From Achatina immaculata (taxonomy: Eukaryota; Mollusca; Gastropoda; Stylommatophora; Achatinidae), in the NCBI GenBank assembly GCA_009760885.1, contig CM019693.1, positions 48,490,751-48,554,750 of the forward strand: a DNA stretch of 64,000 nucleotides, read 5' to 3'. A program made the position numbers and the translations under genes. This document shows, one piece after another, positions 33,794 to 44,390 of the stretch. The stretch's first letter is position 1. Each line of letters opens with the position of its first letter. Under the pieces are notes generated by a model, which saw nothing but the letters and a program-made list of their open reading frames with translations, was not told where the DNA came from and did not search any database.

Positions 33794-35260
33794 TGCATGG
33801 AATATTAACATCACACACAAGCAAAGCATTATCAGAAGATTGAGGGCCCTCATAACATTTTTACCATAACCACTAGAACAGAGCAGGCCGTTCCTCCTTA
33901 ATTATGAAGAGCTGTTAATAACCATCATATCAAAACTCATCATTACATATATACTACATGTGTATGACAATGACATCAACTTATAGAAAAAGAATATTCA
34001 TAAATGAACCATCGTTCAAGGTTTCTTACATTAGAAATCATACCATGTTATCATCATAGACCAAAAGCGTTACTGTGCGTCAGTCCATATCAACTGTATA
34101 TAAATATATATTAAGACCATTCCAACTCATACTCGTACAACATTGCCATACGCACCTATGCGTGCACCCAGCACATACACTGTCATCCTCATATAATACA
34201 CAACCAGCCTAACTGAGTCGGGAGTGCTCGATTGGATCATAGCCAGCAAGCACATATCACATATATATCACTATATATATATCACTATAACCAATGCAGG
34301 GCATATTAACACTGAATATACTTGGATATCACGAACTAAGCACATCCATATACACACACACACACACACAAACACGATGGCTCACCCACCAAGACATGTC
34401 CCGAACTGACTGGAAAATAACTTTGCAACAACTTGTACATTGAATAGTGTTCACAGCCTAATGTCCCGGCCGCTGAGAACAGGCTGTTGACACTGTAGCA
34501 TATTGTCTTTATATACTGCGGCGAAGTGAGTGGAGTTAGCACAAAGTTGAGGAAGTTGGCGAGATTAATCCTGTGACTTCTTCAAGAAACTTGAGCATGA
34601 ACAGGAGAAATAGAATGAAGTAGCAACTGGGTGGAAATGTAATGTTGTTTAAAGAAAGCTGAATTTATTGTTAAGTCCAGTCGGGTGGTGGGTCGGGTGG
34701 TGGAGATAACCAGTCTGGAAGCTGTTCCAGAGCTTTTCCAGACCGCTCACAGAAAAAGCAGGAGCGGACAGCAGTTACAGAAATGTTCCATTTTCTCTGA
34801 TGGTCACCCTGGCAGAAGTGCTTGGCATGCAGTGAGTGCCCTCTTGGATATGTCGTTCAGATGTTGGCGAAACTGATCTCCTACGGGAGTGCGCTTGCAC
34901 TTGTACATGATAGAATTCTCAGATCTATACGACATCATAGAGAAAACAAACCAGACTAAATCTGCGCCTCATAGAACTTTAAAGAAGAAATGCTTGAGGC
35001 TCAATAGAATTTTATACATCAACTGTATACAAATAAAATGAATAAAAATGATTTTTTAGCTTTCTCTTGGTAAAATAACTAATTAATTTAGAAACCAGTC
35101 ACGATTTGATTTCATATCTAAACGAAGATGGATATCCAAAAGGAACTAAAAAAAAAATTACTGCCAAAGTTAAAACTTAAGGATAGAAGAATTTCAGAAT
35201 GACGTGTTCTTATAAATAGCAGGTGTGACCTTCACCAGCGACAATACACGTTTCAGTCCG
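33792..35260. other. Unannotated interval
   Basis: Contains a short (CA)n run near 34352-34372 and a (TA)-rich stretch near 34260. No coding exon with splice signals or known domain was recognised. Confidence 0.4.
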
Positions 35261-35264
35261 GCGT

Positions 35265-36050
35265 AAGCATGCAGTAAGCATGTCGATGTAAGCTTGTCGA
35301 TGTAAGCATGTCAATGTAAGCATGTCAATGTAAGCATGTCGATGTAAGTATGTTGATGTAAGCAGTCGATGTAAGTATGTCGATGTAAGCATGTCGACGT
35401 AAGCATGTCGACGTAAGCATGTCGATGTAAGTATGTCGATGTAAGTATGTCGACGTAAGCATGTCGATGTAAGTATGTCGATATAAGCATGTCGACGTAA
35501 CCATGTCGACTTAACCATGTCAATGTAAGCATGTCATTGTAAGCAGGTCCATGTAAGCTTGTCGATGTAAACATATCAATGTAAGCATGTCAATGTAAGC
35601 ATGTCGATGTAAAGATACCGATGTAGGTATGTTGATGTAAACATATCGATGTAAGCATGTCGATGTAAGCATGTCGATGTAAGCATATCGATGTAAGTAT
35701 GTTGATGTAAGCATATCGATGTAAGCATGTCGATGTAAAGTATGTCGATGTAAAAGCATGTCGATGTAAGCATGTCGATGTAAGTATGTCGATGTAAGTA
35801 TGTCGATGTAAGCATGTCGACGTAAGCATGTCGATGTAAGTATGTCATTGTAAGCAGGTCCATGTAAGCATGTCCATGTAAGTATGTCGATGTAAGCATA
35901 TCGATGTAAGCATGTCATTGTGAGCATGTCCATGTAAGCATGTCGATGTAAGCATATCGATGTAAGCATGTCAATGTAAGCATGTAGATGTAAGCATGTC
36001 AATGTAAGCAGGTCGATGTAATCATGTCCATGTAAGCATATCGATGTGAT
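35265..36050. repeat. 14 bp minisatellite, about 56 copies
   Basis: Unit GCATGTCGATGTAA with frequent GTATGTCGATGTAA, GCATATCGATGTAA and GTCGACGTAA variants. Because 14 is not a multiple of three, three copies make a 42 bp frame cycle, giving minus-strand ORFs of repeated LTSTCLHRHAYID that are not genes. Confidence 0.95.
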
Positions 36051-36084
36051 ATTGGCATCCACTGAGCCTGTAGGTCCTTATCCG

Positions 36085-36468
36085 AGGCTACGAGTGCCTG
36101 CAGTTTGTCAGGATTATCTGACTTGTTCTTCTCAACATCACCCCTGCACTTTGTCAGGATTGTCTGACTCGCTCTTCTCAATATGACCCCTGCAGTTTGT
36201 CAGGATTGTCTGACTCGTTCTTCTCAACATGACTCTTGCAGTTTGTCAGGATTGTCTGACTCGTTCTTCTCAACATGACTTTGGCAGTTTGTCAGGATTG
36301 TCTGACTCGTTCTTCTCAACATGACTCTTGCAGTTTGTCAGGATTGTCTGACTCGTTCTTCTCAACATGACTCTTGCAGTTTGTCAGTATTGTCTGAGTC
36401 GTTCTTCTCAACATGACTCTTGCAGTTTGTCAGTATTGTCTGACTCATTCTTCTCAATGACCCACGCT
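36085..36468. repeat. 46 bp minisatellite, about 8 copies
   Basis: Units contain TCGTTCTTCTCAACATGACT and CTTGCAGTTTGTCAGGATTG. The 46 bp period is seen at 36213 and 36259. It follows the 14 bp array after about 50 bp. Confidence 0.93.
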
Positions 36469-36519
36469 TTTTCAGATGGATTAAAATTCAGTAGAAGGAG
36501 CAGCCAAAGAAGGAGGCAC

Positions 36520-36715
36520 AATGTTACTGCCATCCAGCGCTCTGCTTACAATGTTTGCCCCTAGGGCACTGTGCAGTGTCGTGCATACAAATAACTTGAA
36601 CTAACTCGTCTGAGAGATAATTAGGGTTTAATGACATCGTCTCGTACATCTGGACATTCAGAGTCCCCATCCTAAAGACGTGAATATCTTTACGTTCACT
36701 TGTCAAGATAGCAGC
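36520..36715 (-). mobile_element. LINE endonuclease N-terminal fragment, inverted relative to LINE-C
   Basis: The minus strand encodes MGTLNVQMYETMSLNPNYLS, which resembles the RTE endonuclease start (VGTWNVRSMYEG...YQIISDE) seen in LINE-A. It lies just upstream of, and opposite to, LINE-C at 36830. A 5' inversion during insertion (twin priming) would explain the arrangement; an unrelated fragment is the alternative. Confidence 0.5.
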
Positions 36716-36829
36716 TAAGAAATAAAACTATTATCTCCTTGTCCAAACACAAGACCAGTTCGCCCATCATATCAAAGTTGCTTATATAACATCTACTCAA
36801 TCTCTTGTACCGAAAAAAGCAGCAAAGAA

Positions 36830-38960
36830 CCGAGATTACATTTCAGAAGGAACAATGAAGCCAACTGAAGAGAGAATCAAGCACTGCATAAGAAATATAC
36901 AAAGAACTTTAAGAAACAAATAAGACTTGACAAAAGCAAGTACACAGGGGATTGTTGCAGTAGAATGGAAGCAACGTTAGATGACTGTCTTTGTACAAAT
37001 ATATTTTCTGAGGCAAAACTGTTCAAGAACTTCAGGCTGAAAACATCCGTTCATCCCTTCTAATACTTAATAACAAACAGGAGAGTCCACTAACGGAAAG
37101 CAAAGACATCCTGAACAGATGGGAAGAGTACTGCAAAGAGATGTATCAAGAGGCAAATAGTACAGACAATAATAACAGTGAGGTGAGGATAAATGAAGAA
37201 CCAGAACCCTCTTTAGAGGAGGTCGGAGATCCCATTAAGAATCTTGAAAAAGCCCCCGTTTGCGATGAAATGATATTTGAGATGACAGAAGCAGTAGGAG
37301 AAAGCAGCACCCGTATTTATCATGCTCTGTGCTGTAAGATCTGGCGGAAGCTGGCGCAAGGACTCGAAACGCTCAGTTTAGACTGCCGAAGAAAGGCGAT
37401 GTAAAACTGTGTACGAACAACTATCACGCTAGGAATCTTATTGAAAGGGATAGAGTGAAATATAGAACAAGAAATGCATGAAGTACGGGCGGGTTTCAGA
37501 CCAGACACAGGCACCAGAGATCATAGACTAAACACGAGGAACATCAGAGATCATAGACTAAACACGAGGAACATCAGAGATCATAGACTAAACACGAGGA
37601 ACATCAGAGATCATAGACTAAACACGAGGAACATCAGAGATCATAGACTAAACACGAGGAACACCAGAGATCATAGACTAAACACGAGGAACACCAGAGA
37701 TCATAGACTAAACACGAGGAACATCAGAGATCATAGACTAAACACGAGGAACATCAGAGATCATAGACTAAACACGAGGAACACCAGAGATCATAGACTA
37801 AACACGAGGAACACCAGAGATCATAGACTAAACACGAGGAACATCAGAGATCATAGACTAAACACGAGGAACATCAGAGATCATAGACTAAACACGAGGA
37901 ACATCAGAGATCATAGACTAAACACGAGGAACATCAGAGATCATAGACTAAACACGAGGAACATCAGAGATCATAGACTAAACACGAGGAACATCAGAGA
38001 TCATAGACTAAACACGAGGAACACCAGAGATCATATACTAAACACGAGGAACACCAGAGATCATAGACTAAACACGAGGAACATCAGAGATCATAGACTA
38101 AACACGAGGAACATCAGAGATCATAGACTAAACACGAGGAACATCAGAGATCATAGACTAAACACGAGGAACACCAGAGATCATAGACTAAACACGAGGA
38201 ACACCAGAGATCATAGACTAAACACGAGGAACATCAGAGATCATAGACTAAACACGAGGAACACCAGAGAAAAGTGCAGAGAGTAATACAACGTCAACAG
38301 CTTTGGTCTGTTATGAAAAACATGGCTTTTCCCAGTCAGCTGGTACACCTCATCGCCAAGCTGTACAGAGATCAGCAAGCCAACAGTGAGGATAGATGGC
38401 AAAATATAAGGTTGGTTTGACGTACAAAAGGGAGTAATAGAGGGATGTACCTTGTCTCCTTTCCTGTTTAACATTTCCGCCTAAAACATAATGAGGAATG
38501 TAAGAGATGAACAGGAAACAGCTAAATTCGATTCTTTCAACATCGGGGGCCACCAGATTCCAGAAATTAGATACGCCGATGATACTGTCCTTCTATCAAA
38601 CAGCACAGAAGGGATGCAACAGTTGATTCTCTCAACCAAAAGAGTCAGCAAGCTCGGAACCTCTTCTTAAATACCAACAAAACCAAAGTAATGATAACAA
38701 ACAAAATAAGAAACAAGCCCAAAATTACGTTGGCCCATCAAGAGCTTGAAAACGTAAATAAATTGAATATCTAGGTTCAGTCGTCACCAACAACGGCGAC
38801 TGCGAAGTGAAAATCAAAGGAAGACTAGCAGCTGCATCACAGAAACTAGCACAAATTGTGGCAAATTGCCAACAAGAAAATAAAATTCTGTGAACTAAGA
38901 TCTTACATATTCCCAGTGACAACATACGGATGAGAAACAAGGACATTTAACAATTCACTG
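36830..38960 (+). mobile_element. LINE-C: degraded RTE-like LINE, 5' part
   Basis: A distant relative of LINE-A in the same order: RKQIRLDKSKYTGDCCSRME-like linker (36900-36970), EEPEPSLEEVGDPIKNLE (37190), VRAGFRPDTGTRDHR (37480), then the 30 bp array, then TLSPFLFNI and the intact-looking IPEIRYADDTVLLSNSTEGM (38555-38620). Stops at several places show it is dead. It is cut at 38960 by LINE-A copy 6 and resumes at 40171. Confidence 0.83.
37518..38267 (+). repeat. 30 bp in-frame minisatellite inside the LINE-C RT ORF, 25 copies
   Basis: Unit GATCATAGACTAAACACGAG followed by GAACATCAGA, encoding DHRLNTRNIR, with an ATC/ACC (Ile/Thr) variant and one HIL unit. Counting the decapeptides gives 25. 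The unit comes from the RT segment that in LINE-A reads SRDHIFNLRLIIEKCRE, and the normal continuation EKCRE follows the last unit. Since 30 is a multiple of three the frame stays open for 270 codons (37474-38286), although the insertion makes a working RT impossible. Confidence 0.97.
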
Positions 38961-40170
38961 TCAGTCAGTCATTTCCATGTCACTTCCGGAACTGCCTCCC
39001 TAGCAGCTCTCCCGTAGGCCTCTCGGTTGTGAGCAAGATGCCCTGCTTCTGATGAACCCATTTGCAGATTATCAAGAATGTCTCGAAGCCATCTTCCTCT
39101 CATTCTTTTTCCCATTGTGCACCCTTCCAAGACTTTCTTCTCCACATTACCATGACATTTAATGTGTCCAAAATGTTTAAATTTTCTATGTTTAATCCTC
39201 TTTACTTCTTCAATATTAAGTTCTTGTAGTATGGATATATTTGTTCCTTTTTTTTGTGCCCATGATATTTGAAGAACTCCTCTGTAGCATTTACATTCAA
39301 AGGGCATAATGTGTTTCTCAGCTGTTTTGTTAAGTGTTCAGGTCTCACAGGCATTTGTTGCGATGGGAAAGATGCATGCCCTTAAAAATCTTATTTGTGT
39401 AGTTCTGTTTGATCATCTCCACCGTTTCTTTAGTTGTTTTGCTTTCTGAAGAGCGATAGATGTCCTCCTTTTATTTCCCTCATTGTATCTAAATTATTAC
39501 TTAGTAATGATCCAAGATATACAAAATTCTCTACCTTTTTCAATTTTCCTCTTTGATACATATTTCAGCTGCCTTATTTGTTTTGTCCGTTGTCATCAAT
39601 TTAGTTTTCTTCGCATTAAGATAGAAGTTTTGCTCTTCACTATTCTTACGGACTGACATAATTATTTTTCCCGTTCCTTTTTGTGTTGTGGACAGTAATA
39701 CCGTGTCATCAGCATATCTAATCTCTGGTATTTCATAACCTCCAATTGTTATGGCATCGTAATATTCTTCGTCTACATCTTCTCTAACATTCCTCATTAT
39801 ATTTTCAGTATACAAGTTAAATAAGTAGGGTGACAATATGCACCCCTGACGGACCCCTTGTTTTATGTCAAACCAACTTGTTGTTTCACTATTTATTCTT
39901 ACTGCTGCTTGTTGGTCTAGATACAGCAGTGATGTTAATTGTATCAAACGTGTTGGAAATCCCATTGTTTCCATTATTTCCCGAAGTTTCTGGTGTTGTA
40001 CACAATCAAATGCCTTTGAGTAGTCTATAAATGATAAATATAGATTCACATTAACTCTCTGCATTTCTCTATTATTAATCTTATATTGAATATATGATTT
40101 CTTGTTCCTCTTCCTTGTCTAAAATCATCTTGGGCTATATTGACTTCTTATTCTATTTTTTTTTTACAAT
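38961..40170 (-). mobile_element. LINE-A copy 6, inserted in LINE-C with target-site duplication
   Basis: Minus-strand LINE-A with a (GTCA)n tail at about 38961, C-terminal region, ADDTVLLSTTQKGTGK (39700), KQGVRQGCILSPYLFNLY (39850) and NVNLYLSFIDYSKAFDC (about 40040). TAACAATTCACT occurs at 38949-38960 and again at about 40176, a 12 bp target duplication in LINE-C. The RT half is still largely open (39540-40064), while the C-terminal half has lost a segment between KHRK and ILDNLQM. Confidence 0.9.
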
Positions 40171-40560
40171 TTCTAACAATTCACTAGAAAAGAGAATAAC
40201 AGTATTTGAAAAGAAATGTTACACATGGGCACTTAGAATATTATGGACAGAACAAAATAAAAGATAATAATGAGATTAGATATCATAGAAAACTGGCTCG
40301 TTAACACAATCATAATTAGAAAGCTGACATACTTCGGCCACATAAGAGACACAACAGCTCGGAGAAGTTGACAGTAGAAGGTAGAGTGCCCGGCAAAAGA
40401 GAAAAAGATGATCCAGCCTAAGGTGGACTCAGGACATCAGGGAAAGTCTGAATGTGTCACTGCAAGACGCCGGCCAACTTGCGCAAGACCGTATTACATT
40501 CAGGGAGTCTGTGAGAGGGACAACGTTCTTGAAAGGACATGTCACATGAATATGAATCTC
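40171..40560 (+). mobile_element. LINE-C, 3' part
   Basis: Resumes LINE-C after the LINE-A insertion: EKKCYTWALRILWTEQNK, then TYFGHIRDTT, and the end SLQDAGQLAQDRITFRESVR with FLKGHVT before a stop at about 40548. A short ATGAATATGAAT tail follows. Stops in the middle show decay. Confidence 0.8.
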
Positions 40561-40749
40561 CATGTTGTGTAGGCTCAACAAAAATACAGTCAGTAAACTT
40601 CCCTTCAGCTTGCCTTCATACTCGTCGACGACCATAGATGAGTTCCAAGCTGGACTCTTGATGTGACATGTGGTCGACTCCTCCTTGGCAAAAAGGTGGA
40701 CTAGCTAGTTTCCTGAAAGCGTCTGAGCACTAGCTAGTTTCCTGAAAGC

Positions 40750-40905
40750 GTCTGAAGTAACTATGGGCCACAACTCTGCTGACTGGAAACTGTCTAGCAA
40801 CATAACAGTGCCAGGTTCCAGTCTGTGACATTTTTATAGCATTTGCAACTTCTCCATCAACAAAACCTCGTCCGACCATCTCTAGACAACCAATCTTTAC
40901 GATAA
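40750..40905 (-). pseudogene. Tc1-like transposase N-terminal fossil
   Basis: The minus strand encodes GRGFVDGEVANAIKM and then VARQFPVSRVVAHSYFRRFQ before a stop, which matches the paired-like helix-turn-helix DNA-binding start of Tc1 transposases (compare VARHLSVQLSTIRRLWHHFQ at about 57840). Only this piece is recognisable. A 26 bp direct repeat (CAGACGCTTTCAGGAAACTA...) follows at 40710-40760. Confidence 0.55.
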
Positions 40906-41183
40906 AAATGGACTACATTGCTTATCTTGACTTGATTTGATCTTAGGCAATTTTTTTCTATTCTAATCTTAGCAGAAAAATGAGTGGAAAATTGCAATGA
41001 CGTAATGGCTTAGGGTAATGCCTTTTAGACTTGCAAGTTACGCTTCGGTGAAATGTGTAAAAAAAACAGAAAAAAACTTCCAGCTGAGTTTTGTTTTTAA
41101 AAAGTGACATTTTGTAAAAAGTAATTTCCAAAAAGAAAATTCAAATAGTTGCCTGACTTTTTGTGAGGAATATTTATATTTAC

Positions 41184-41339
41184 CGGATAGGACCAAAACG
41201 TGCTCCATGGTCACTGAAGAAGAGAATAACTGTGTTGTTGATGATGTTCTTGTCTCTCAGCTCTTGCAAGAAGCCCAGGAACAGATGATCTCCCGCCATG
41301 GCCATTGTGAAGTCATCATGAGTTAGAAGAGAGTTAAAG
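41184..41339 (-). CDS. DUF229 gene B, internal exon with SDHG metal-site motif
   Basis: A 156 bp exon on the minus strand encoding FNSLLTHDDFTMAMAGDHLF, then FLQELRDKNIINNTVILFFSDHGARFGPIR. The SDHG box is the metal-binding Asp-His of the alkaline-phosphatase/sulfatase superfamily, and the sequence fits DUF229 directly after the TPYFAY end of the first exon. The acceptor has branch-point-like TACTAAC and CTTACAG; the donor is CCG then GTAAAT. Phase agrees: the first exon ends with AG and this one starts with C, giving a Ser codon. The Met further upstream at 41392 is intronic. Confidence 0.85.
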
Positions 41340-41399
41340 CTGTAAGACCAACATGCTGTTAGTACCACGTTTTGTTGGGGTCTAGGTTTCATGCATGTG

Positions 41400-42300
41400 G
41401 GATTACTTACTAGTCTTTTGATTGGAGCTTTTTATTACATAATTATATTACTTACAAATTATTTGATCAAATCGATTAATTACGTTTACCTAAACAAACT
41501 ACTGTAAGGAAGATAATGATAGTTAGACAGTTTCGATGACTATCTTGTTATTCTAGGCCAAGGTTGGAGTCACTTCACACAGTGACTAAGAGACCTTGTC
41601 TAAGTATGGAAAGTCTTAATGTCAATGGAACAACAGGTTTAGTTTCATTGTAGGAATAGAAAACTCCAAGGGGTGCTTAGTATATAAGGCCCAGCAGACT
41701 ACGAAGTCTTCAGTCATGTGTCGGATGCTGAAATGAAAGGCGTGGTTCAGCGTGGAAGTGAGCTGCCCTTGGATGAAAGAATGTTGTTGTTCGTGGACAG
41801 TGTTTAACCACTTGTGAAAGTAGAAATTTGTGATTTGTTGTGAGCAAGATTAATGAAAAGAATTTTGATCTCATTGATCCATTGACTCAAGTGAGTAGAC
41901 GTTTGTATTGCTTGTGTGTGTCATAGTTTCTATCTGTTGTTAACTCCGAACTACTGAGAATATCTTATCTTTTGTTGTACACGTAATTTACAGCCTACTG
42001 AGGCTTGTGTACATTAAGTACAGATAAATTAAGAAGACGTGAAGTCGAGAGAATATGTACAAAATATAATTACACGAAAGAAGAGAAAATGTATAGACAA
42101 GTACAAATAACACTAGAGAGAATAGTTACAGAAGTACAAAGTAGATAAGTGCCCAGTTATAGAGATGTATGTGATTATGTGTATGTGAATGTGTGTAAAA
42201 ATGTGAACCTAGTTTAGTACAGGTCTCTTGCTATGAGAGGTGAGCATATATATACAGTAATTCCAGGACATGACAAAAGAGTACGGAACCGAGTGCGACA
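41400..42300 (+). promoter_or_regulatory. Possible promoter and non-coding first exon within the gene B intron
   Basis: TATATAAGGC at 41681-41690 is a good TATA-like box, and a consensus donor GTGAGT occurs at 41891 after CTCAA. Between them is a 24-codon ORF starting ATGAAAGGCG (about 41730). The layout suits a plus-strand first exon or the end of an unrecognised LTR element. No downstream exon could be linked, so this is tentative. Confidence 0.25.
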
Positions 42301-42329
42301 AAAGAATGAGCAAACCGGTTAGAGAAAAC

Positions 42330-43205
42330 AGGATGTATTAGTTATGAGAGGAGAAGTATTAATTATGAGAGGAGAAGTATTAATTATGACAGAAGAGTGA
42401 GAGGTATTAATTATGAGAGGAGAAGTATCAATTATGAGAGAAGAGGAGAGAAGTATTAATTGTGATAGAAGAGGAGAGAAGTATTAATTATGAGAGTAAA
42501 AGTATTAATTATGAAAGTAGAAGTATTACTATGAGAGGAGACGTATTAATTATGAGAGGAGAGGTATTAATTATGAGAGGAGAAGTATCAATTATGAGAG
42601 AAGAGGAGAGAAGTATTAATTGTGATAGAAGAAGAGAGAAGTATTAATTATGAGAGTAAAAGTATTAATTATGAAAGTAGAAGTATTACTATGAGAGGAG
42701 ACGTATTAATTATGAGAGGAGAGGTATCAATTATGAGAATAGAAGTATTAATTATGAGAGAAGAAGTATTAATTATGAGAGAAGAAGTATTAATTATGAG
42801 AGGAGAAGTATTAATTATAAGAGAAGAGGAGAAGTATTAATTATAAGAGGAGAAGTATTATTTTGAGAGAAGAGTAGAAGTATTAATTATGAGAGGAGAA
42901 GTATTAATTATGAGAGAAAAGGAAAAGTATTAATTATAAGAGGAGAAGTATTAATTTTGAGAGAAGAGTAGAAGTATTAATTATGAGAGGAGAAGTATTA
43001 ATTATGAGAGAAAAGGAAAAGTATTAATTATAAGAGGAGAAGTATTAATTTTGAGAGAAGAGTAGAAGTATTAATTATAAGAGGAGAAGTATTAATTATA
43101 AGAGGAGAAGTATTAATTATGAGAGAAAAGGAAAAGTATTAATTATAAGAGGAGAAGTATTAATTATGAGAGAAGAAGGGAGGTATTGATTATAGGAGAT
43201 GTCGT
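42330..43205. repeat. About 21 bp purine-rich minisatellite with a 160 bp higher-order repeat
   Basis: Units contain GAGAGGAGAAGTATTAATTA with additions of AGAGGAG or AAAAGGAAA. A block of about 160 bp (42455-42610) is repeated at 42615-42770, and another motif set with TTTTGAGAGAAGAGTAGAAG recurs at 42850, 42955 and 43050. Encoded strings such as MRGEVLIMRGEV are artefacts. Confidence 0.94.
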
Positions 43206-43267
43206 AGAAAGAGACAACCTGAGAAAAGTAAGTATTAATTATTTAGGTTTTATCGTACAGACGTACA

Positions 43268-43446
43268 AATAAGATAAAACCAACTTGAGAAAAGAACAAA
43301 GAAACGGGTACCTTACTGCCATACATTAAGATAAAACCAACAGGAGAAAAGAACAAAGAAACGGGTACCTTACTGCCATACATTAAGATAAAACCAACTT
43401 GAGAAAAGAACAAAGAAATGGGTACTTTACTGCCATACATTAAGAT
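43268..43446. repeat. 57 bp tandem repeat, 3 copies
   Basis: Units contain AGATAAAACCAACTTGAGAA, AGAACAAAGAAACGGG and TACCTTACTGCCATACATTA. The three copies differ by a few bases. Confidence 0.93.
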
Positions 43447-44127
43447 AATCCCAAAGGCCCTTACTGGCCAGTCTAATGTGAGTGAGAGACAAGGAGAGAA
43501 ATTAAGTAATAGAAATATAATAAATCACTCCAAACCTTTCCATATATGGAAGGAACTACCACAAATAAAATCACGGACCTCAATTAAAAACACACAATAA
43601 TAACCAACCACTCTCCCCTGTTAAGAAACACGAATAATCCATTAGAATGTACATGTAAGATCAATATAAAAACAGCACACACATAGAGGGAAACACTTTA
43701 TTTCAAAATCATTCCACTAGCATGTTCTTGTATATACTTGAATGGAGCCATATTCTTACTTACTTATACCATGCTTTCCTACCTCCAGACCTACCAAGTC
43801 AACTTACAGACAGAAGAACAAACATAAACATTTATGTTAAAAGTATCATTATTGGTGAATGCCATCTTATCATCCATTTAACTGAATCATCGTCTTATTT
43901 AACTGTTTTAATTCTTTAGCTATCTGCTTATTTAGCTCATTAATTTATTAGTTAATTAATTTGTTGCTTAGTAACCTATATATTTTCAACTAATCATTAT
44001 TTGTTCACAATGGACAAAGTGATATGTAATGAATGTTTCCATCGTGTTTTTACATAGTGCCAGGTAAAAAGATACATGACACAAATCTTTCTTCATTTAT
44101 TAAAGTCAGTGTAAAAGCTTATGTGCC
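43447..44127 (-). other. Intron of DUF229 gene B, unannotated part
   Basis: No gene or repeat was recognised apart from AT-rich stretches. It lies in the roughly 3 kb intron between exons 44391-45580 and 41184-41339. Confidence 0.5.
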
Positions 44128-44190
44128 ACAAAATCTGTCTGTCTGTCTGCCTGCCTGTCTGTCTGTCTGTCTCTGTCTGTCTGTCTGTCT
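44128..44190. repeat. (CTGT)n microsatellite
   Basis: Short interrupted tract at the position homologous to the long tetranucleotide tract at 1-225 in paralogue A. Confidence 0.9.
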
Positions 44191-44390
44191 TGTTTCCCAA
44201 TATATTTTTATGCGGTGTCTTTGTGTGATTTATATCCAAAAATCAGTCTCCCAAAAGTTGAAGTTGTTAAATTTTAATTAACAAAACAGTGCCTAAATTT
44301 TCATACATTATTACAAAGAAAGGATTTATATATTTGTTTTTTTTTCTTCTTCAGTGTGTAACTATTGCTGCATTATTTCTTTTGACTTAC

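Noticed and set aside
35210..36062. Repeats of LHRHAYIDML as a His-rich protein
   Set aside because: Artefact of the 14 bp array read on the minus strand.
40429..40635. Minus ORF EYEGKLKGSLLTVFL as a missing middle exon of the DUF229 gene
   Set aside because: Weak likeness only to a family motif; most of the ORF is antisense to the LINE-C 3' end and there are no suitable splice sites.
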